Position numbers and translations under genes: made by a program. The notes under the pieces were generated by a model that saw only the letters and a program-made list of their open reading frames with translations, did no database searches and had not been told where the DNA came from. From contig NZ_QVIO01000003.1 of NCBI RefSeq assembly GCF_003416895.1, forward strand, positions 124,001 to 188,000: a DNA stretch of 64,000 nucleotides, read 5' to 3'. Shown piece after piece: positions 8,541 to 19,849 of the stretch. The stretch's first letter is position 1, and each line of letters starts with the position of its first letter. Origin of the DNA: Duganella sp. BJB476 (lineage in GTDB: Bacteria > Pseudomonadota > Gammaproteobacteria > Burkholderiales > Burkholderiaceae_D).

Positions 8541-9413
8541 TTAGGCCAGCACTTCCACCGCTTGATTTTGCAGCAGTGCCATCAGACGGGCGATTTCTTC
8601 GCGCATCTTGCGGCGGTCGACGATCATGTCGACGGCGCCCTTGGTGACCAGGAACTCGGCACGCTGGAAGCCTTCCGGCAGTTTCTCGCGCACGGTGTTT
8701 TCGATCACGCGCGGGCCGGCGAAGCCGATCAGCGCTTTTGGCTCGGCGATCACAACGTCACCCATGAAGGCGAACGATGCGGACACGCCGCCCATGGTCG
8801 GGTCGGTCAGCACGCTGATGAACGGCAGCTTCTTGTCGGACAGCTTGGTCAGCATGGCGGTGGTCTTAGCCATTTGCATCAGCGACAGCAGGCCCTCTTG
8901 CATGCGGGCGCCACCGGTGGCGGTGATGCAGATGAACGGCACTTTCTGTTCCAGGGCCACTTGCGCGCCGCGCACGAAGCGCTCGCCGACCACGGAGCCC
9001 ATCGAGCCGCCCATGAATTCGAATTCGAAGCAGGCCACCACGCAAGGCAGGCTCATGATGGCGCCGCCCATGACGATCAGCGCATCGGTCTCGCCGGTGG
9101 CTTCCATCGCTTGCTTGAGGCGGTCAGGGTATTTCTTGCTGTCTTTGAATTTCAGCGTATCGACCGGCAGGGTGTCCATGCCGATTTCGTAGCGGCCGCC
9201 GGCGTCGAACAGGCTGTCGAGGCGTTCACGGGCGCGGATGCGCATGTGATGGTCGCATTTCGGGCAAACGTGCAGGTTCGATTCCAGATCGGTGCGGTAC
9301 AGCACGGCTTCGCAGGATGGGCACTTGACCCACAGGCCCTCGGGCATGGTCTTGCGTGCGGCAGCGTCGGAACGCTGGATACGTGGGGGCAGCAGTTTTT
9401 CCAACCAACTCAT
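8541..9413 (-). CDS. accD: Acetyl-CoA carboxylase carboxyltransferase subunit beta
   Basis: AccD pairs with AccA to transfer the carboxyl group from carboxybiotin to acetyl-CoA, the first step of fatty-acid synthesis. The N-terminal zinc ribbon uses Cys31, Cys34, Cys50 and Cys53 (CPSC and CPKC). The crotonase-fold part includes [20 protein letters not shown] and [13 protein letters not shown]. The length, 290 residues, is typical. AAGGAG precedes the ATG. A palindromic element follows the stop. Confidence 0.98.
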   Translation of the reverse strand: MSWLEKLLPPRIQRSDAAARKTMPEGLWVKCPSCEAVLYRTDLESNLHVCPKCDHHMRIRARERLDSLFDAGGRYEIGMDTLPVDTLKFKDSKKYPDRLKQAMEATGETDALIVMGGAIMSLPCVVACFEFEFMGGSMGSVVGERFVRGAQVALEQKVPFICITATGGARMQEGLLSLMQMAKTTAMLTKLSDKKLPFISVLTDPTMGGVSASFAFMGDVVIAEPKALIGFAGPRVIENTVREKLPEGFQRAEFLVTKGAVDMIVDRRKMREEIARLMALLQNQAVEVLA

Positions 9414-9535
9414 AAATTCTCCTTGCAGCTAACTTGTGGCCGAAGTGTAGCCGTTTCTTGCCCCCCTGTCGAACTTTGCTGTACAACAATTTTTAAGGTT
9501 CGTCATGGAATTGGCGGGTTTTTAGAGGTAAACCA

Positions 9536-9817
9536 CTACGTCTTCGTCTCGAGTTCGATCTGCCGTTCAATGTAGGCATCCAGGTCTTTCCGCTCTTCCA
9601 GTGTCGGAAAACCAATGTTGAGCACCCTGCCAGCACTCGCTAGCTTCTGCAAATAGAGCTGCATCACCTTTTCTACAGGAAAGCCAAAGGCGTCGCCAAG
9701 CTTTTGAAAGTAAGCCAGGGAATCGAAGTCCAATCGGAACGCAACTTCCTTACTCAGCTTCTCGAAAAAAGGGTTCGGCACCCGTTTCATCTTGGAAAAG
9801 TCATACTCTTTACGCAT
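9536..9817 (-). CDS. Probable BrnA-like antitoxin
   Basis: A 93-residue protein with the opening KEYDFSKMKRVPNPFFEKLSK seen in ribbon-helix-helix antitoxins. It continues VAFRLDFDSLAYFQKLGDAFGFP, which resembles an RHH DNA-binding and dimerisation unit, and ends in an acidic tail. The ATG lies 3 bp after the BrnT-like stop, with GAGGAG inside the end of that gene, so the two are translationally coupled. By analogy with BrnTA it should neutralise the toxin and repress the shared promoter. The family call is by pattern and context. Confidence 0.75.
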   Translation of the reverse strand: MRKEYDFSKMKRVPNPFFEKLSKEVAFRLDFDSLAYFQKLGDAFGFPVEKVMQLYLQKLASAGRVLNIGFPTLEERKDLDAYIERQIELETKT

Positions 9818-9820
9818 TGA

Positions 9821-10099
9821 TCACTCCTCAGAATACTGTTTCCGCTCCGATTTTGATGCTCTTCTCGCGGAAATGATGCGAACACCGTCATCGCCCAGAA
9901 AACAGTAGCTAATCAACAATAAAATTTCGCGGCGCCGGCTTTGGGCTAATAGCTGGTGACGGTCTTCGTGATCGGCATGCCCGGAATCCAGCCATGATTG
10001 GGCATATGGATCTCGGAATGCATCTTTGGCCTCGTCAAAACTCACTCCATGCTTGCGGAGGTTGGATCTGGCCTTGCGGGCATCCCATTCGAAGCGCAC
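9821..10099 (-). CDS. brnT: BrnT family toxin
   Basis: A 92-residue protein matching the BrnT pattern from end to end: MRFEWDARKARSNLRKHGVSF, then DEAKDAF, a DHEDRHQL segment and the terminal RIISARRASKSERKQY. BrnT toxins are RelE-like ribonucleases that stop translation and are bound by BrnA. The start is a GTG (10097-10099) with AAGGGGAG in front. The pair sits between trpA and accD, genes usually adjacent in relatives, which suggests insertion. Confidence 0.85.
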   Translation of the reverse strand: MRFEWDARKARSNLRKHGVSFDEAKDAFRDPYAQSWLDSGHADHEDRHQLLAQSRRREILLLISYCFLGDDGVRIISARRASKSERKQYSEE

Positions 10100-10113
10100 G
10101 ACCGCTCCCCTTC

Positions 10114-10142
10114 AACATAGTCAGTTCTTAACTATGTATCAA
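10114..10142 (-). promoter_or_regulatory. brnT-brnA promoter with overlapping palindromic operator
   Basis: On the minus strand, TTGATA (10142-10137) and TATGTT (10119-10114) are separated by 17 bp, a good sigma-70 pair. The inverted repeat ACATAGT-N9-ACTATGT (10115-10137) covers the promoter from -35 to -10. This is the expected site for autorepression by the antitoxin. The predicted mRNA leader is very short, about 8 nt before the GTG. Confidence 0.75.
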
Positions 10143-10168
10143 GGTGAGCGGTCGGGATTTGCGGGAGG

Positions 10169-10966
10169 TCAGGCGTCGAGGGCGGCGCGGATGCCGCTGA
10201 CGAAGGTTTGCACGGCGGCGACGGCGCCGTCTTTGCCGGCGGTTTCGATTTCCTGGATGATGCGGCTGCCGATCACAACGGCGTCGGCCACCTCGGCCAC
10301 GGCGCGCGCGGTGGCGCCGTCGCGGATGCCGAAGCCTACGCCGATCGGCAACTGCACATGCTTGCGGATCGCCGTCAGGCGCTCAGCCACTTCCACCGTG
10401 TCGATATTGCCGGCGCCCGTCACGCCCTTCAGCGAGACGTAGTAGCTGAAACCGCCACCGACCTTGGCCACCTGCGCGATGCGCTGCTCGGTCGAGGTCG
10501 GCGCCAGCAGGAAGATCAGGTCCAGCTCGGCGGCGCGCATGGCGGCCGCGAACTCTTCACACTCTTCCGGCGGGTAATCCACCACGATGGCGCCATCCGC
10601 CCCCACCGCCTTCGACTTGGCGATGAAGGTGGCCGCGCCGATGCGCTCGATCGGATTGGCATAGCCCATCAGCACCACCGGCGTGGTCTGGTTGGTCTTG
10701 CGGAATTCCGCCACGTAGCCGAACACGTCATGGATGCCGACGCCGTGGGCCAGCGCCCGCTCGCAGGCGCGCTGGATCACCGGGCCTTCGGCCATCGGAT
10801 CGGAAAACGGCACGCCGAGTTCCAGGATGTCGGCGCCGCCGGCCACCATGGCGTGCATCAGCGGCACGGTCAGTTCCGGCGCCGGATCGCCGGCGGTGAT
10901 GAAAGTGACGAGCGCGGTTTTTTTGTGCGCCTTCAGGGCGCTGAAAGTTGCTGCGATTTTGGACAT
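10169..10966 (-). CDS. trpA: Tryptophan synthase alpha chain
   Basis: TrpA cleaves indole-3-glycerol phosphate and passes indole through a tunnel to TrpB. The catalytic Glu49 lies in [12 protein letters not shown] and the phosphate-binding [10 protein letters not shown] is present. The length, 265 residues, is normal. Oddly, the second catalytic acid, usually Asp60 in a DPxADGP context, is Glu here ([10 protein letters not shown]; codon GAA read from the sequence). It follows trpB by 10 bp. The usual downstream neighbour accD is displaced by the BrnT/BrnA pair. Confidence 0.97.
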   Translation of the reverse strand: MSKIAATFSALKAHKKTALVTFITAGDPAPELTVPLMHAMVAGGADILELGVPFSDPMAEGPVIQRACERALAHGVGIHDVFGYVAEFRKTNQTTPVVLMGYANPIERIGAATFIAKSKAVGADGAIVVDYPPEECEEFAAAMRAAELDLIFLLAPTSTEQRIAQVAKVGGGFSYYVSLKGVTGAGNIDTVEVAERLTAIRKHVQLPIGVGFGIRDGATARAVAEVADAVVIGSRIIQEIETAGKDGAVAAVQTFVSGIRAALDA

Positions 10967-10976
10967 GTCGTTTTCC

Positions 10977-12230
<1,254 letters not shown>

Positions 12231-12897
12231 TCATGGTATCTCCGGCCCGCACCGCCGCGACAAAGTCGGCGATCTTGCGGGCATCCTTGATCCCCCTGGA
12301 CGCTTCGACACCACTGCTGATGTCGACGGCGTAGGGGCGTACACCGACCACCGCGTCAGTCGCGTTGTGTACGCTCAAGCCACCACTTAAAACGACCCGA
12401 GGCGCGAGATCTTTTGGAATGAGAGACCAATCAAAACCCTTTCCTGCACCGCCATAGGCATCCACATAGGTATCCAGCAACAGGCTGGTGAACAAGGGAC
12501 TGGCGGCGCGGCATAGCTGCTCGTATTCTAGCAAATCGGACGGAAGTGTGTCGGGTTTGACGCGGAACACGCGCATGAACTGCCGCCCGGCCGCCGCCGC
12601 GATGGCGGCGGACTGCTCCACCGTCTCGTCGCCGTGCAGCTGGATCAGCGAGATCGGCGCGATGTTGCAGGTGGCCGCCACTTCTTCCGGCGTGGCGTTG
12701 ACGAACAGGCCGGTGCAGGTGATGAACGGCGGCACGGCGCGGATCAGCTCGGCGGCCTGCTGCGGCGTCACGTAGCGCGGGCTCTTCGGATAGAACACGA
12801 AGCCGATCGCATCGGCGCCGGCCGCCACCACGGCTTGCACATCTTCCAAGCGGGTCAAACCGCAAATCTTGATACGCGTGCGTGCCATGTTCATCCT

Positions 12898-13701
12898 TTA
12901 AAACCAGGGCAAGGCGCTGGTGATCTCCAGCGGCAATTCCCATTTGGGGTCGTAGTCGATTTTGGCCAGGTACAGGCCGTCCGGCATGAAGGTCGGCGCG
13001 GCGGCGTGGCGGTCCTTGGTTTCCAGCAGCTGGCCCAGCCATTCCGGCTTTTCGCGCCCGGTGCCAATATAAACCAGCGAGCCGACCAGGTTGCGCACCA
13101 TATGATGCAGGAAGGCGTTGGCGGTGATGGTGAACACCACCAGCTCGCCATGACGCTTGATCTGGATGTCATGCATCAGCTTGACCGGCGACTTGGCCTG
13201 GCATTGCGCGGCGCGGAAAGCGGTGAAGTCGTGCCAGCCGAGCAGCGGCGGGATGGCCTGCTGCATCAGCTCCACATCCAGCGGACGGAAGCAGAAGCCG
13301 GCGCGCCCTTCCAGCAGCGGCGAACGGGTCGGATTGTTGTACAGCACGTAGTGATAGGTGCGGGCGCGGGCGCTGAAGCGGGCGTGGAAGAAGTCGTTGA
13401 CGCTCGGGTCGCCATCGAGCTGCTTGGCCCAGCGCACCGCGATCGACGGCGGCAGGAAAGCGTTGACGCCGCGCACCCAGGAATGGGTATCGCGCACCAG
13501 CTCGGTGTCGAAGTGGACCACTTGTTCGAGGGCGTGGACGCCGGTGTCGGTGCGGCCGGCGCAGGTGGTGGCCAGCGGCACCCTGGCGAATTTCTCCAGC
13601 GCCTGTTCCAGCTTATCCTGGACCGTGTGGCCGTCCGCCTGTTTCTGGTAGCCGTTCCACGCGGTTCCGTCGTACTGGACGCCGATTGCTATCCGTTTCA
13701 A
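12898..13701 (-). CDS. truA: tRNA pseudouridine(38-40) synthase TruA
   Basis: TruA isomerises uridines 38-40 in the anticodon stem of many tRNAs. The catalytic Asp52 lies in CAGRTDTGVHALEQVVHFD. The N-terminus MKRIAIGVQYDGTAWNGYQ and the LHHMVRNLVGSLVYIG motif are typical. At 267 residues it is normal. It sits between fimV (48 bp upstream) and trpF (3 bp downstream), the conserved order fimV-truA-trpF. Confidence 0.97.
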   Translation of the reverse strand: MKRIAIGVQYDGTAWNGYQKQADGHTVQDKLEQALEKFARVPLATTCAGRTDTGVHALEQVVHFDTELVRDTHSWVRGVNAFLPPSIAVRWAKQLDGDPSVNDFFHARFSARARTYHYVLYNNPTRSPLLEGRAGFCFRPLDVELMQQAIPPLLGWHDFTAFRAAQCQAKSPVKLMHDIQIKRHGELVVFTITANAFLHHMVRNLVGSLVYIGTGREKPEWLGQLLETKDRHAAAPTFMPDGLYLAKIDYDPKWELPLEITSALPWF

Positions 13702-13749
13702 TTGCTGCCCGATGTGATGTCAGAGTCAGCCATTATATACGGAGCGGCA

Positions 13750-16539
13750 TTACCCCAATTGGGCGCGCATCGCGTTGGCCTTGGCGATCTGGTCGTCGCT
13801 GCCGCCGCGCAGCACTTCGTCCAGCAGTTCGCGCGCGCCTTCCTTGTCGCCGATCTCCTGGTAGGCGATCGCCAGGTCCAGCTTGGTGTCCATTTCCATG
13901 TGGTGCGCCGACAGCGTGTCGTCGCGCGCGTGGGATGGCGCGGCGTCGGCCGCAGCCGGCGCGCCGGCGCCGCCCAGCGCGGTATCCAGGTCGAGGTCGA
14001 TGCCGGACAGGTCGAACTCCTGAGCGGCCGGAGCCGGTGCCGGGGTGACTTCTTCCGCGCCTTGCAGCGCGTCGGCGAAGTCGCCGGCGTCGAACTCGGC
14101 GGCCTGCGCCGGGACAGGCGCAGGCACGGCCGGCAGTTCCGGAATCTCAAAATTCATCAGGTCGAGGTCCAGCGGGTCAGTGCTGGCCGACGGCAATCCA
14201 GGCGCCACCGCCTCGGCCGGCAGGTCCAGGCCGAAGTCCATGCTCAGGTCTTCCGCCGGCGCAGGCGCTGGCTCTGGCGCCGGAGCCGGTGCGGCCGGTG
14301 CGTCGAAGGCCAGGTTGAAGGCGTCTTCCGGCGAGGCTTCCGGTTCGGCCGCAGGGGCCGGCGCTGGCGCGGCGGCGGCCGGCTCGAAACTCAGGCCGCC
14401 CAGGTCGAAGTCCATCAGGTTGTCGGTTTCCGCCGCCACCGAAGCTGGCGACACGGAGGCATCGGCTGCCTGCGGCAAGGCGGTATCCATCTCGCTGCCG
14501 AAATCCATCAGGTTGCTGTTGTTGTCGCTGGCGGCAGGCGGGGCGTCGAAACCCAGATCCAGGTCGAGACCGCCTGCAGCAGGCGCCGGAGCCGGCGCAG
14601 GTGCGCTGAAGTCGTTGCTGAAGTCCGATGCGCTGAACGCGGCGGCGCCGGCGGCGATACCGGCGGCGGCCACGGCCGGCGCGGCGGCGAACATGCCGGC
14701 GCCATCGTCGGCGGCAGCACCGCCTTCGGCGTACAACGGATTGCCGGCATCCAGCGTGCGGCCCATGGCGGCGGCTTGCGCCCATTCATCGCCCTGGCCG
14801 CGCGTCATCGAATACAGCTCGGAGGCCTGGCTCTCGAACGCGCGCGCGTCCTTGCGGGTCACGTAGATTTCCAGCAGCTTCAGGCGCACCGCGTGGCGTT
14901 CCGGATGGCTGCGCAGCGCCTCTTTCAGGATTTCTTCTGCCTGGGCGTCGCGGCCGTAGGCGATGTAGACGTCGGCTTCCGCCACCGGATCGACTTCATT
15001 GGTGTCGAGCTGGCTGGCCGATGGCGCGAAGTTGGAATTGAACACGCTGTTGTTGGTGTCGACGCTCTGGCCGCCGGCTTCGGCAATCAGCGCCTGCGAC
15101 GGGATCGCGGTGTCGCCGAGGATGCTGGTCTCGTCCTTTGGCACTTCGAACTTCTTGCGGCGGCGCGAGGCGATCAACGCGCCGACAGCTGCCAGCAGGG
15201 CCGCCGCGGCCACACCGACGTATTGCAGGTTGTCCATGATCGTTTCGAACAGGCTAGGCTCGGCCAAATGCTTGGGCGGCACCACCAGTGAACGCTTGGG
15301 CTTGGCCGGCACGGACGCTTCCACCTGGGCCGAAGCTGAAGCCGACACAGGCGCGGAGGCCACCGCCGAAGCCGATGGTTTCGCGCTGTCCGCGCCAGCC
15401 TTGCTCTTCACCGCCATCAGGTTTTCCAGGTCGTGGACGTTCTTTTCCAGTTCCTTGGTGCGGGCGGCGGCTTCGTCCAGTTCCTTCTGGTGGGCGATCT
15501 TGTCTTCCACCGCCATGCCGGTCTTGCCCGCGACCGGCGCGCCGGAGGTGGTTTTCGACAGTGTCAGCTTGTCCTTGGCGGCGTTGACGGCGTTTGGTTT
15601 TTCTTCCACCTTGGCGGTGATCTTGCCCGACACGTTCTGGCTGGTGTCCGGCTCCTTGGCCGGCGTGCTGTTGGCCACCTGCCCCGCCAGCTTGGCGCGG
15701 TAGGCGTTGAAATCGGCCGCATGCGCGACCACCACGCCGCGCGCCTCGCCTTCCGGCGCGGTGTTGCGGATGGTGTCGGCGTCCGGCACGGCCAAGATCT
15801 GGCCCGACTTCAGGCGGTTCATATTGTTGCCGGAGAAGGCTTCCGGATTGGCGCGGTACAGCGCCACCAGCATCATGTCCAGCGACACATCGACCGGCTT
15901 GACCTGGTTGGCGATGCGGGTCAGGTTGTCGCCGGATTTGACGGTGTATTCGCTGGCGGCCTGCTTGGCCGGCGCAGCAGGCTGGCGCACCGGCGCCGGC
16001 GTACTCTGCGCCACCGGTGCTGCGGCCGGCGCGGCCGCGACAGGCGCGGCGCTGCGGCCCAGGTCGACCGGCGCGGCCACTTGCGGCGATTGCGTCGCGC
16101 GCATGTCAGCCGGGTCCAGCAGGAAGGTGTATTCGCGGACCATGCGGCCACCGGTCCAGTTCAGTTCCAGCAGCATGTCGACGAAGGGCTCATTGACCGG
16201 CTGGGTCGACGTCACGCGTATCAACTGGCGGCCGTTGCGCTGTTCGATTTCGAAGCGCAGCGACAGCAGGGTCGGATTGAAATCGATATTGGCGGTGCGG
16301 AAGGCTTCGGCCGGCGCCAGCTTGGCGACCAGCGCGCCGGCTTCGTCCGCCGAGACCGCGGTCAGTTCGATCTCCGCTCGCAGCGGCTGCCCCAGCGACG
16401 ATAGGACCGTCAGCTTGCCGAGCCCGGCGGCGTTGGCGGAGGCCGCCACTAACACTGCACTGGCGACAGCCCCGGTGAGTGTCTTCAACGCGAAGGAAAC
16501 AATGCTGGAGCGAGTTGGTACGTGCATAGTGGGCGGCAT
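13750..16539 (-). CDS. fimV: FimV/HubP family polar hub protein
   Basis: A 929-residue protein with the FimV layout. There is a signal peptide (about 1-37), an N-terminal FimV domain (LGKLTVLSSLGQPLRAEIEL), a LysM peptidoglycan-binding module (about 197-252, YTVKSGDNLTRIANQV), and a coiled coil (KELDEAAARTKELEKNVHDL). A transmembrane helix (VGVAAAALLAAVGALIAS) is followed by RRRKKF. A TPR-like part and a very acidic Ala/Pro/Asp-rich cytoplasmic region lead to the conserved C-terminal FimV motif (KLDLAIAYQEIGDKEGAREL). FimV organises polar type IV pilus and chemosensory components. M5 (MHVPTRSS) is an alternative start. Confidence 0.95.
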   Translation of the reverse strand: MPPTMHVPTRSSIVSFALKTLTGAVASAVLVAASANAAGLGKLTVLSSLGQPLRAEIELTAVSADEAGALVAKLAPAEAFRTANIDFNPTLLSLRFEIEQRNGRQLIRVTSTQPVNEPFVDMLLELNWTGGRMVREYTFLLDPADMRATQSPQVAAPVDLGRSAAPVAAAPAAAPVAQSTPAPVRQPAAPAKQAASEYTVKSGDNLTRIANQVKPVDVSLDMMLVALYRANPEAFSGNNMNRLKSGQILAVPDADTIRNTAPEGEARGVVVAHAADFNAYRAKLAGQVANSTPAKEPDTSQNVSGKITAKVEEKPNAVNAAKDKLTLSKTTSGAPVAGKTGMAVEDKIAHQKELDEAAARTKELEKNVHDLENLMAVKSKAGADSAKPSASAVASAPVSASASAQVEASVPAKPKRSLVVPPKHLAEPSLFETIMDNLQYVGVAAAALLAAVGALIASRRRKKFEVPKDETSILGDTAIPSQALIAEAGGQSVDTNNSVFNSNFAPSASQLDTNEVDPVAEADVYIAYGRDAQAEEILKEALRSHPERHAVRLKLLEIYVTRKDARAFESQASELYSMTRGQGDEWAQAAAMGRTLDAGNPLYAEGGAAADDGAGMFAAAPAVAAAGIAAGAAAFSASDFSNDFSAPAPAPAPAAGGLDLDLGFDAPPAASDNNSNLMDFGSEMDTALPQAADASVSPASVAAETDNLMDFDLGGLSFEPAAAAPAPAPAAEPEASPEDAFNLAFDAPAAPAPAPEPAPAPAEDLSMDFGLDLPAEAVAPGLPSASTDPLDLDLMNFEIPELPAVPAPVPAQAAEFDAGDFADALQGAEEVTPAPAPAAQEFDLSGIDLDLDTALGGAGAPAAADAAPSHARDDTLSAHHMEMDTKLDLAIAYQEIGDKEGARELLDEVLRGGSDDQIAKANAMRAQLG

Positions 16540-16671
16540 CAGGTTGTCAGAGGGAAAATGTTACTTTCCCAGATATACCAACATATCATCATGCTCCAGA
16601 GCATGCAAGCTTTGCACGATGTTTCTCTAGTGATACATGAGGATGTGTAACGTCTATGCCTACTTTAAACC

Positions 16672-16716
16672 AAAAAAAGGGGTTTTCCCTATGAGAGCTC
16701 ATAGAGAAAACCCCTT
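16672..16716 (-). terminator. Intrinsic terminator after asd
   Basis: AAGGGGTTTTC-c-CTATGAG pairs with CTCATAG-a-GAAAACCCCTT, a stem of about 18 bp with one mismatch. On the minus strand the hairpin is followed by seven T (16678-16672). It lies 28 bp past the asd stop and 133 bp before the fimV start, so it separates the leu-asd unit from fimV. Confidence 0.9.
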
Positions 16717-16743
16717 CTGCTTTAACAATTGCCCGAGGGCTTG

Positions 16744-17871
16744 TTACTTGTCCAGCACGATGCGCAGCATGCGGCGCAGCGGTTCGGCCGCGCCCCACAG
16801 CAGCTGGTCGCCGACGGTGAAGGCCGACAGGTAGTCGTCGCCCATGCTCATCTTGCGCAGGCGGCCGACCGGGATCGTCAGGCTGCCGGTGGCGGCCGCT
16901 GGCGACAAGTCCTTGACCGACGCTTCACGGGTGTTCGGCACCACTTTGACCCACTGGTTGTTGGCGGCGATGATGTCGTGGATCTCGTCGATCGGCACGT
17001 CTTTCTTCAGCTTGATGGTCAGCGCCTGCGAGTGGCTGCGCATGGCGCCGATGCGCACGCACAGGCCGTCGACCGGGATGGCTTTCGAACCGAAGTCCGC
17101 GCCCAGGCCCAGGATCTTGTTGGTCTCGGCGCCGCCCTTCCACTCTTCCTTCGACTGGCCGTTGCCCAGGTCCTTGTCGATCCAAGGGATCAGGTTGCCG
17201 GCCAGCGGCGCGCCGAACTGCTTGGTCTCTTCGGCGCTCAGGCCGTGCTGGGTGGCCAGCACCTGGCGGTCGATTTCCAGGATCGCCGCAGCCGGATTGT
17301 CCAGCAGCGATTTCACCGACGAATTGATGGTGCCGAACTGGGTCAGCAGTTCGCGCATGTGCTGGGCGCCGCCGCCCGATGCCGCCTGGTAGGTCATGGA
17401 GGTCATCCACTCGACCAGGTTGTGCTGGAACAGGCCGCCCAGGCCCATCAGCATGCACGACACGGTGCAGTTGCCGCCGATGTAGTTCTTCACACCCTTG
17501 CCCAGCGCGTCCTTGATGACGTGCAGGTTGACCGGGTCCAGCACGATGACGGCGTCCTTCTCCATGCGCAGCGTGGAGGCGGCGTCGATCCAGTAGCCGT
17601 TCCAGCCGGCCGCGCGCAGTTTAGGGAACACTTCGGTGGTGTAGTCGCCGCCCTGGCACGAGATGATGATCTCGCACTTTTTCAGTTCGTCGATGTCGGT
17701 CGCGCTTTTCAGTTTGGTTTCATTCTTCGCCATCGCCGGGGCGTCGCCGCCCGGGTTCGAGGTGGTGAAAAACACCGGTTCGATGTGGGCGAAATCGCCC
17801 TCTTCCTGCATGCGCTGCATCAGGACCGAACCAACCATGCCGCGCCAACCTACCAAGCCTACGAGTTTCAT
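16744..17871 (-). CDS. asd: Aspartate-semialdehyde dehydrogenase
   Basis: Asd reduces aspartyl phosphate to the semialdehyde that feeds lysine/diaminopimelate, methionine and threonine. The N-terminal NADP loop is [18 protein letters not shown] and the catalytic cysteine is Cys135 in [10 protein letters not shown], the same number as in E. coli. [10 protein letters not shown] and [13 protein letters not shown] follow. The length, 375 residues, fits the gammaproteobacterial type. It is downstream of leuB by 33 bp and ends at a strong terminator. Confidence 0.98.
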   Translation of the reverse strand: MKLVGLVGWRGMVGSVLMQRMQEEGDFAHIEPVFFTTSNPGGDAPAMAKNETKLKSATDIDELKKCEIIISCQGGDYTTEVFPKLRAAGWNGYWIDAASTLRMEKDAVIVLDPVNLHVIKDALGKGVKNYIGGNCTVSCMLMGLGGLFQHNLVEWMTSMTYQAASGGGAQHMRELLTQFGTINSSVKSLLDNPAAAILEIDRQVLATQHGLSAEETKQFGAPLAGNLIPWIDKDLGNGQSKEEWKGGAETNKILGLGADFGSKAIPVDGLCVRIGAMRSHSQALTIKLKKDVPIDEIHDIIAANNQWVKVVPNTREASVKDLSPAAATGSLTIPVGRLRKMSMGDDYLSAFTVGDQLLWGAAEPLRRMLRIVLDK

Positions 17872-17904
17872 TTTGCTCTTCCTTGTCTTAAATATTTATA
17901 CCGT

Positions 17905-18975
17905 TTATACCAAAGCCTTGACCACCGCGTTGCCCATCTCTTCCGTGCCCACCTTGGTGGTGCCGGCTTCGTAGATATCGGCGGTGCGCAGGCCTTGCGA
18001 CAGTACGTGCTTGACGGCGTTCTCGATACGGTCGGCCTGTTCGGCCTTGTTCAGCGAGTAGCGCAGCATCATCGCGGCCGACAGAATCGTCGCCAGCGGA
18101 TTGGCGATGCCCTTGCCGGCGATGTCGGGCGCGGAACCGTGCGACGGCTCGTACAGGCCCTTGTTGTTGGCGTCCAGCGAGGCCGACGGCAGCATGCCGA
18201 TCGAACCGGTCAGCATGGCCGCCTGGTCGGACAGGATGTCGCCGAACATATTGCCGGTGACGATGACGTCGAACTTCTTCGGCGCGCGCACCAGCTGCAT
18301 CGCGGCGTTGTCGACGTACATGTGCTCCAGCGCGACGTCAGGGTATTCCTTGTGCACGTCGGTGACGATGTCTTTCCAGAACTGGAAGGTTTCCAGCACG
18401 TTGGCCTTGTCGACGCTGGTCAGGCGCTTGCCGCGCTTTTGCGCGGCCTGGAACGCCACGTGGGCGATGCGACGGATTTCGCCTTCGGCATAGCGCATGG
18501 TGTCGAAGCCTTCGCGCTGGCCCTTGAAGGCGCCGTCCGGGCACTCGCGCACGCCGCGCGGCTGGCCGAAGTAGATGTCGCCGGTCAGTTCGCGGATGAT
18601 CAGGATGTCCAGGCCGGACACCACTTCAGGCTTCAGGGTCGAGGCGTTGGCCAGGTCCGGATACAGGATGGCCGGACGCAGGTTGGCGAACAGGCCCAGC
18701 TGCTTGCGCAGGCCCAGGATCGCCTGCTCCGGACGCAGCGCGCGTTCCAGCGTGTCGTACTGGTAGTCGCCGACGGCGCCGAACAGCACCGCGTCGGCCG
18801 CCTTGGCCAGCGCCAGCGTGCCTTCCGGCAGCGGGTGGCCGTGGGCCGCGTAGCCGGCGCCGCCGACCGGCGCGCTTTCCAGCTCAAATTTTTCGCCCAG
18901 CACGTTGAGGACCTTGACGGCTTGTGCGACGATTTCCGGGCCGATACCGTCGCCCGGGAGGATAGCGATTTTCAT
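17905..18975 (-). CDS. leuB: 3-isopropylmalate dehydrogenase
   Basis: LeuB oxidatively decarboxylates 3-isopropylmalate in leucine synthesis. The sequence starts [20 protein letters not shown], has the substrate segment [23 protein letters not shown], the Lys/Asp catalytic region ([18 protein letters not shown]) and the NAD-site [24 protein letters not shown]. It is 356 residues long. It is 15 bp from leuD and 33 bp from asd in the leuC-ent-leuD-leuB-asd order. Confidence 0.98.
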   Translation of the reverse strand: MKIAILPGDGIGPEIVAQAVKVLNVLGEKFELESAPVGGAGYAAHGHPLPEGTLALAKAADAVLFGAVGDYQYDTLERALRPEQAILGLRKQLGLFANLRPAILYPDLANASTLKPEVVSGLDILIIRELTGDIYFGQPRGVRECPDGAFKGQREGFDTMRYAEGEIRRIAHVAFQAAQKRGKRLTSVDKANVLETFQFWKDIVTDVHKEYPDVALEHMYVDNAAMQLVRAPKKFDVIVTGNMFGDILSDQAAMLTGSIGMLPSASLDANNKGLYEPSHGSAPDIAGKGIANPLATILSAAMMLRYSLNKAEQADRIENAVKHVLSQGLRTADIYEAGTTKVGTEEMGNAVVKALV

Positions 18976-18990
18976 GGTTACTTTTCGAGA

Positions 18991-19638
18991 TTAGATGACG
19001 TTGGCCAACCAAGGTTGGGTTGCCAGATGGCGCTCTTCGAAGCCGCGGATAGCGTCGGCGTGACGCAGGGTCAGGCCAATATCGTCGAGCCCGTTCATCA
19101 GGCAGTATTTGCGGAAGGCGTCGATCTCGAAGGGATAGGAGACGCTGCCATTGCTGGTGGAGATGCGCTGCTGCTCAAGGTCGACCACCAGACGGTAACC
19201 GGGGAAGGCCTTGACTTCATTAAACAGATGGTCGATCTGCGTTTCGGATAAAACGATGGGCAGCAAGCCGCTTTTGTAGCAGTTGTTAAAGAAGATGTCG
19301 GCGAACGACGGCGCGACGATGGCGCGGAAGCCGTACTGGTCCAGCGCCCACGGCGCGTGCTCGCGCGAGGAGCCGCAGCCGAAGTTCTTGCGGGTCAGCA
19401 GGATCGAGGCGCCCTGGTAGCGCGCCTCGTTGAGCACGAAGTCGGGATTGAGCGGACGCACACTGTTGTCCTGGCCCGGCTCGCCGTGGTCCAGGTAGCG
19501 CCACTCGTCGAACAGGTTCGGGCCGAAGCCGGTGCGATGAATCGACTTCAAAAATTGCTTCGGAATGATGGCGTCGGTGTCGACATTGGCGCGGTCGAGC
19601 GGGGCCACCAGTCCTTCGTAGATCGTAAATTTATCCAT
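18991..19638 (-). CDS. leuD: 3-isopropylmalate dehydratase small subunit
   Basis: LeuD forms isopropylmalate isomerase with LeuC. The family features are [22 protein letters not shown] near the N-terminus, the [19 protein letters not shown] swivelling-domain loop, and [17 protein letters not shown]. At 215 residues it is normal. It lies 54 bp downstream of the small lipoprotein gene. Confidence 0.98.
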   Translation of the reverse strand: MDKFTIYEGLVAPLDRANVDTDAIIPKQFLKSIHRTGFGPNLFDEWRYLDHGEPGQDNSVRPLNPDFVLNEARYQGASILLTRKNFGCGSSREHAPWALDQYGFRAIVAPSFADIFFNNCYKSGLLPIVLSETQIDHLFNEVKAFPGYRLVVDLEQQRISTSNGSVSYPFEIDAFRKYCLMNGLDDIGLTLRHADAIRGFEERHLATQPWLANVI

Positions 19639-19692
19639 GATTCTCGTTCGGGTTGTGCGACGGCGGACCGTCGCGGCCCGCCGTGCTGCGGT

Positions 19693-19818
19693 TTATTTTT
19701 TGGTCGAAGCGCCTTCCAGCGACTCACCGACTTTTTTGACGTCCTTGCCGAAGCCGTTGACGGTGTTGCAGCCGGTCAGGATCAGCGCGATGATGGACAG
19801 GGCGAATAGTTTTTTCAT
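19693..19818 (-). CDS. Entericidin A/B-like lipoprotein
   Basis: A 41-residue lipoprotein: MKKLFALSIIALILTGC is a signal with lipobox LTGC (Cys17), followed by NTVNGFGKDVKKVGESLEG, which is typical of the entericidin/EcnA-B family. These tiny lipoproteins sit in the cell envelope; in enteric bacteria they form an antidote/toxin pair. Only one copy is present here. It lies between leuC (31 bp) and leuD (54 bp), a placement that recurs in Burkholderiales leu operons. Confidence 0.87.
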   Translation of the reverse strand: MKKLFALSIIALILTGCNTVNGFGKDVKKVGESLEGASTKK

Positions 19819-19849
19819 GATGAGGATTTCTCGTTATGGTTCAATCAAA

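Noticed and set aside
12634..15291. Very long plus-strand open frame opposite truA and fimV
   Set aside because: It is antisense to two well-supported genes, has low-complexity Arg/Gly/Val composition and no family signature; such frames are common opposite G+C-rich genes.
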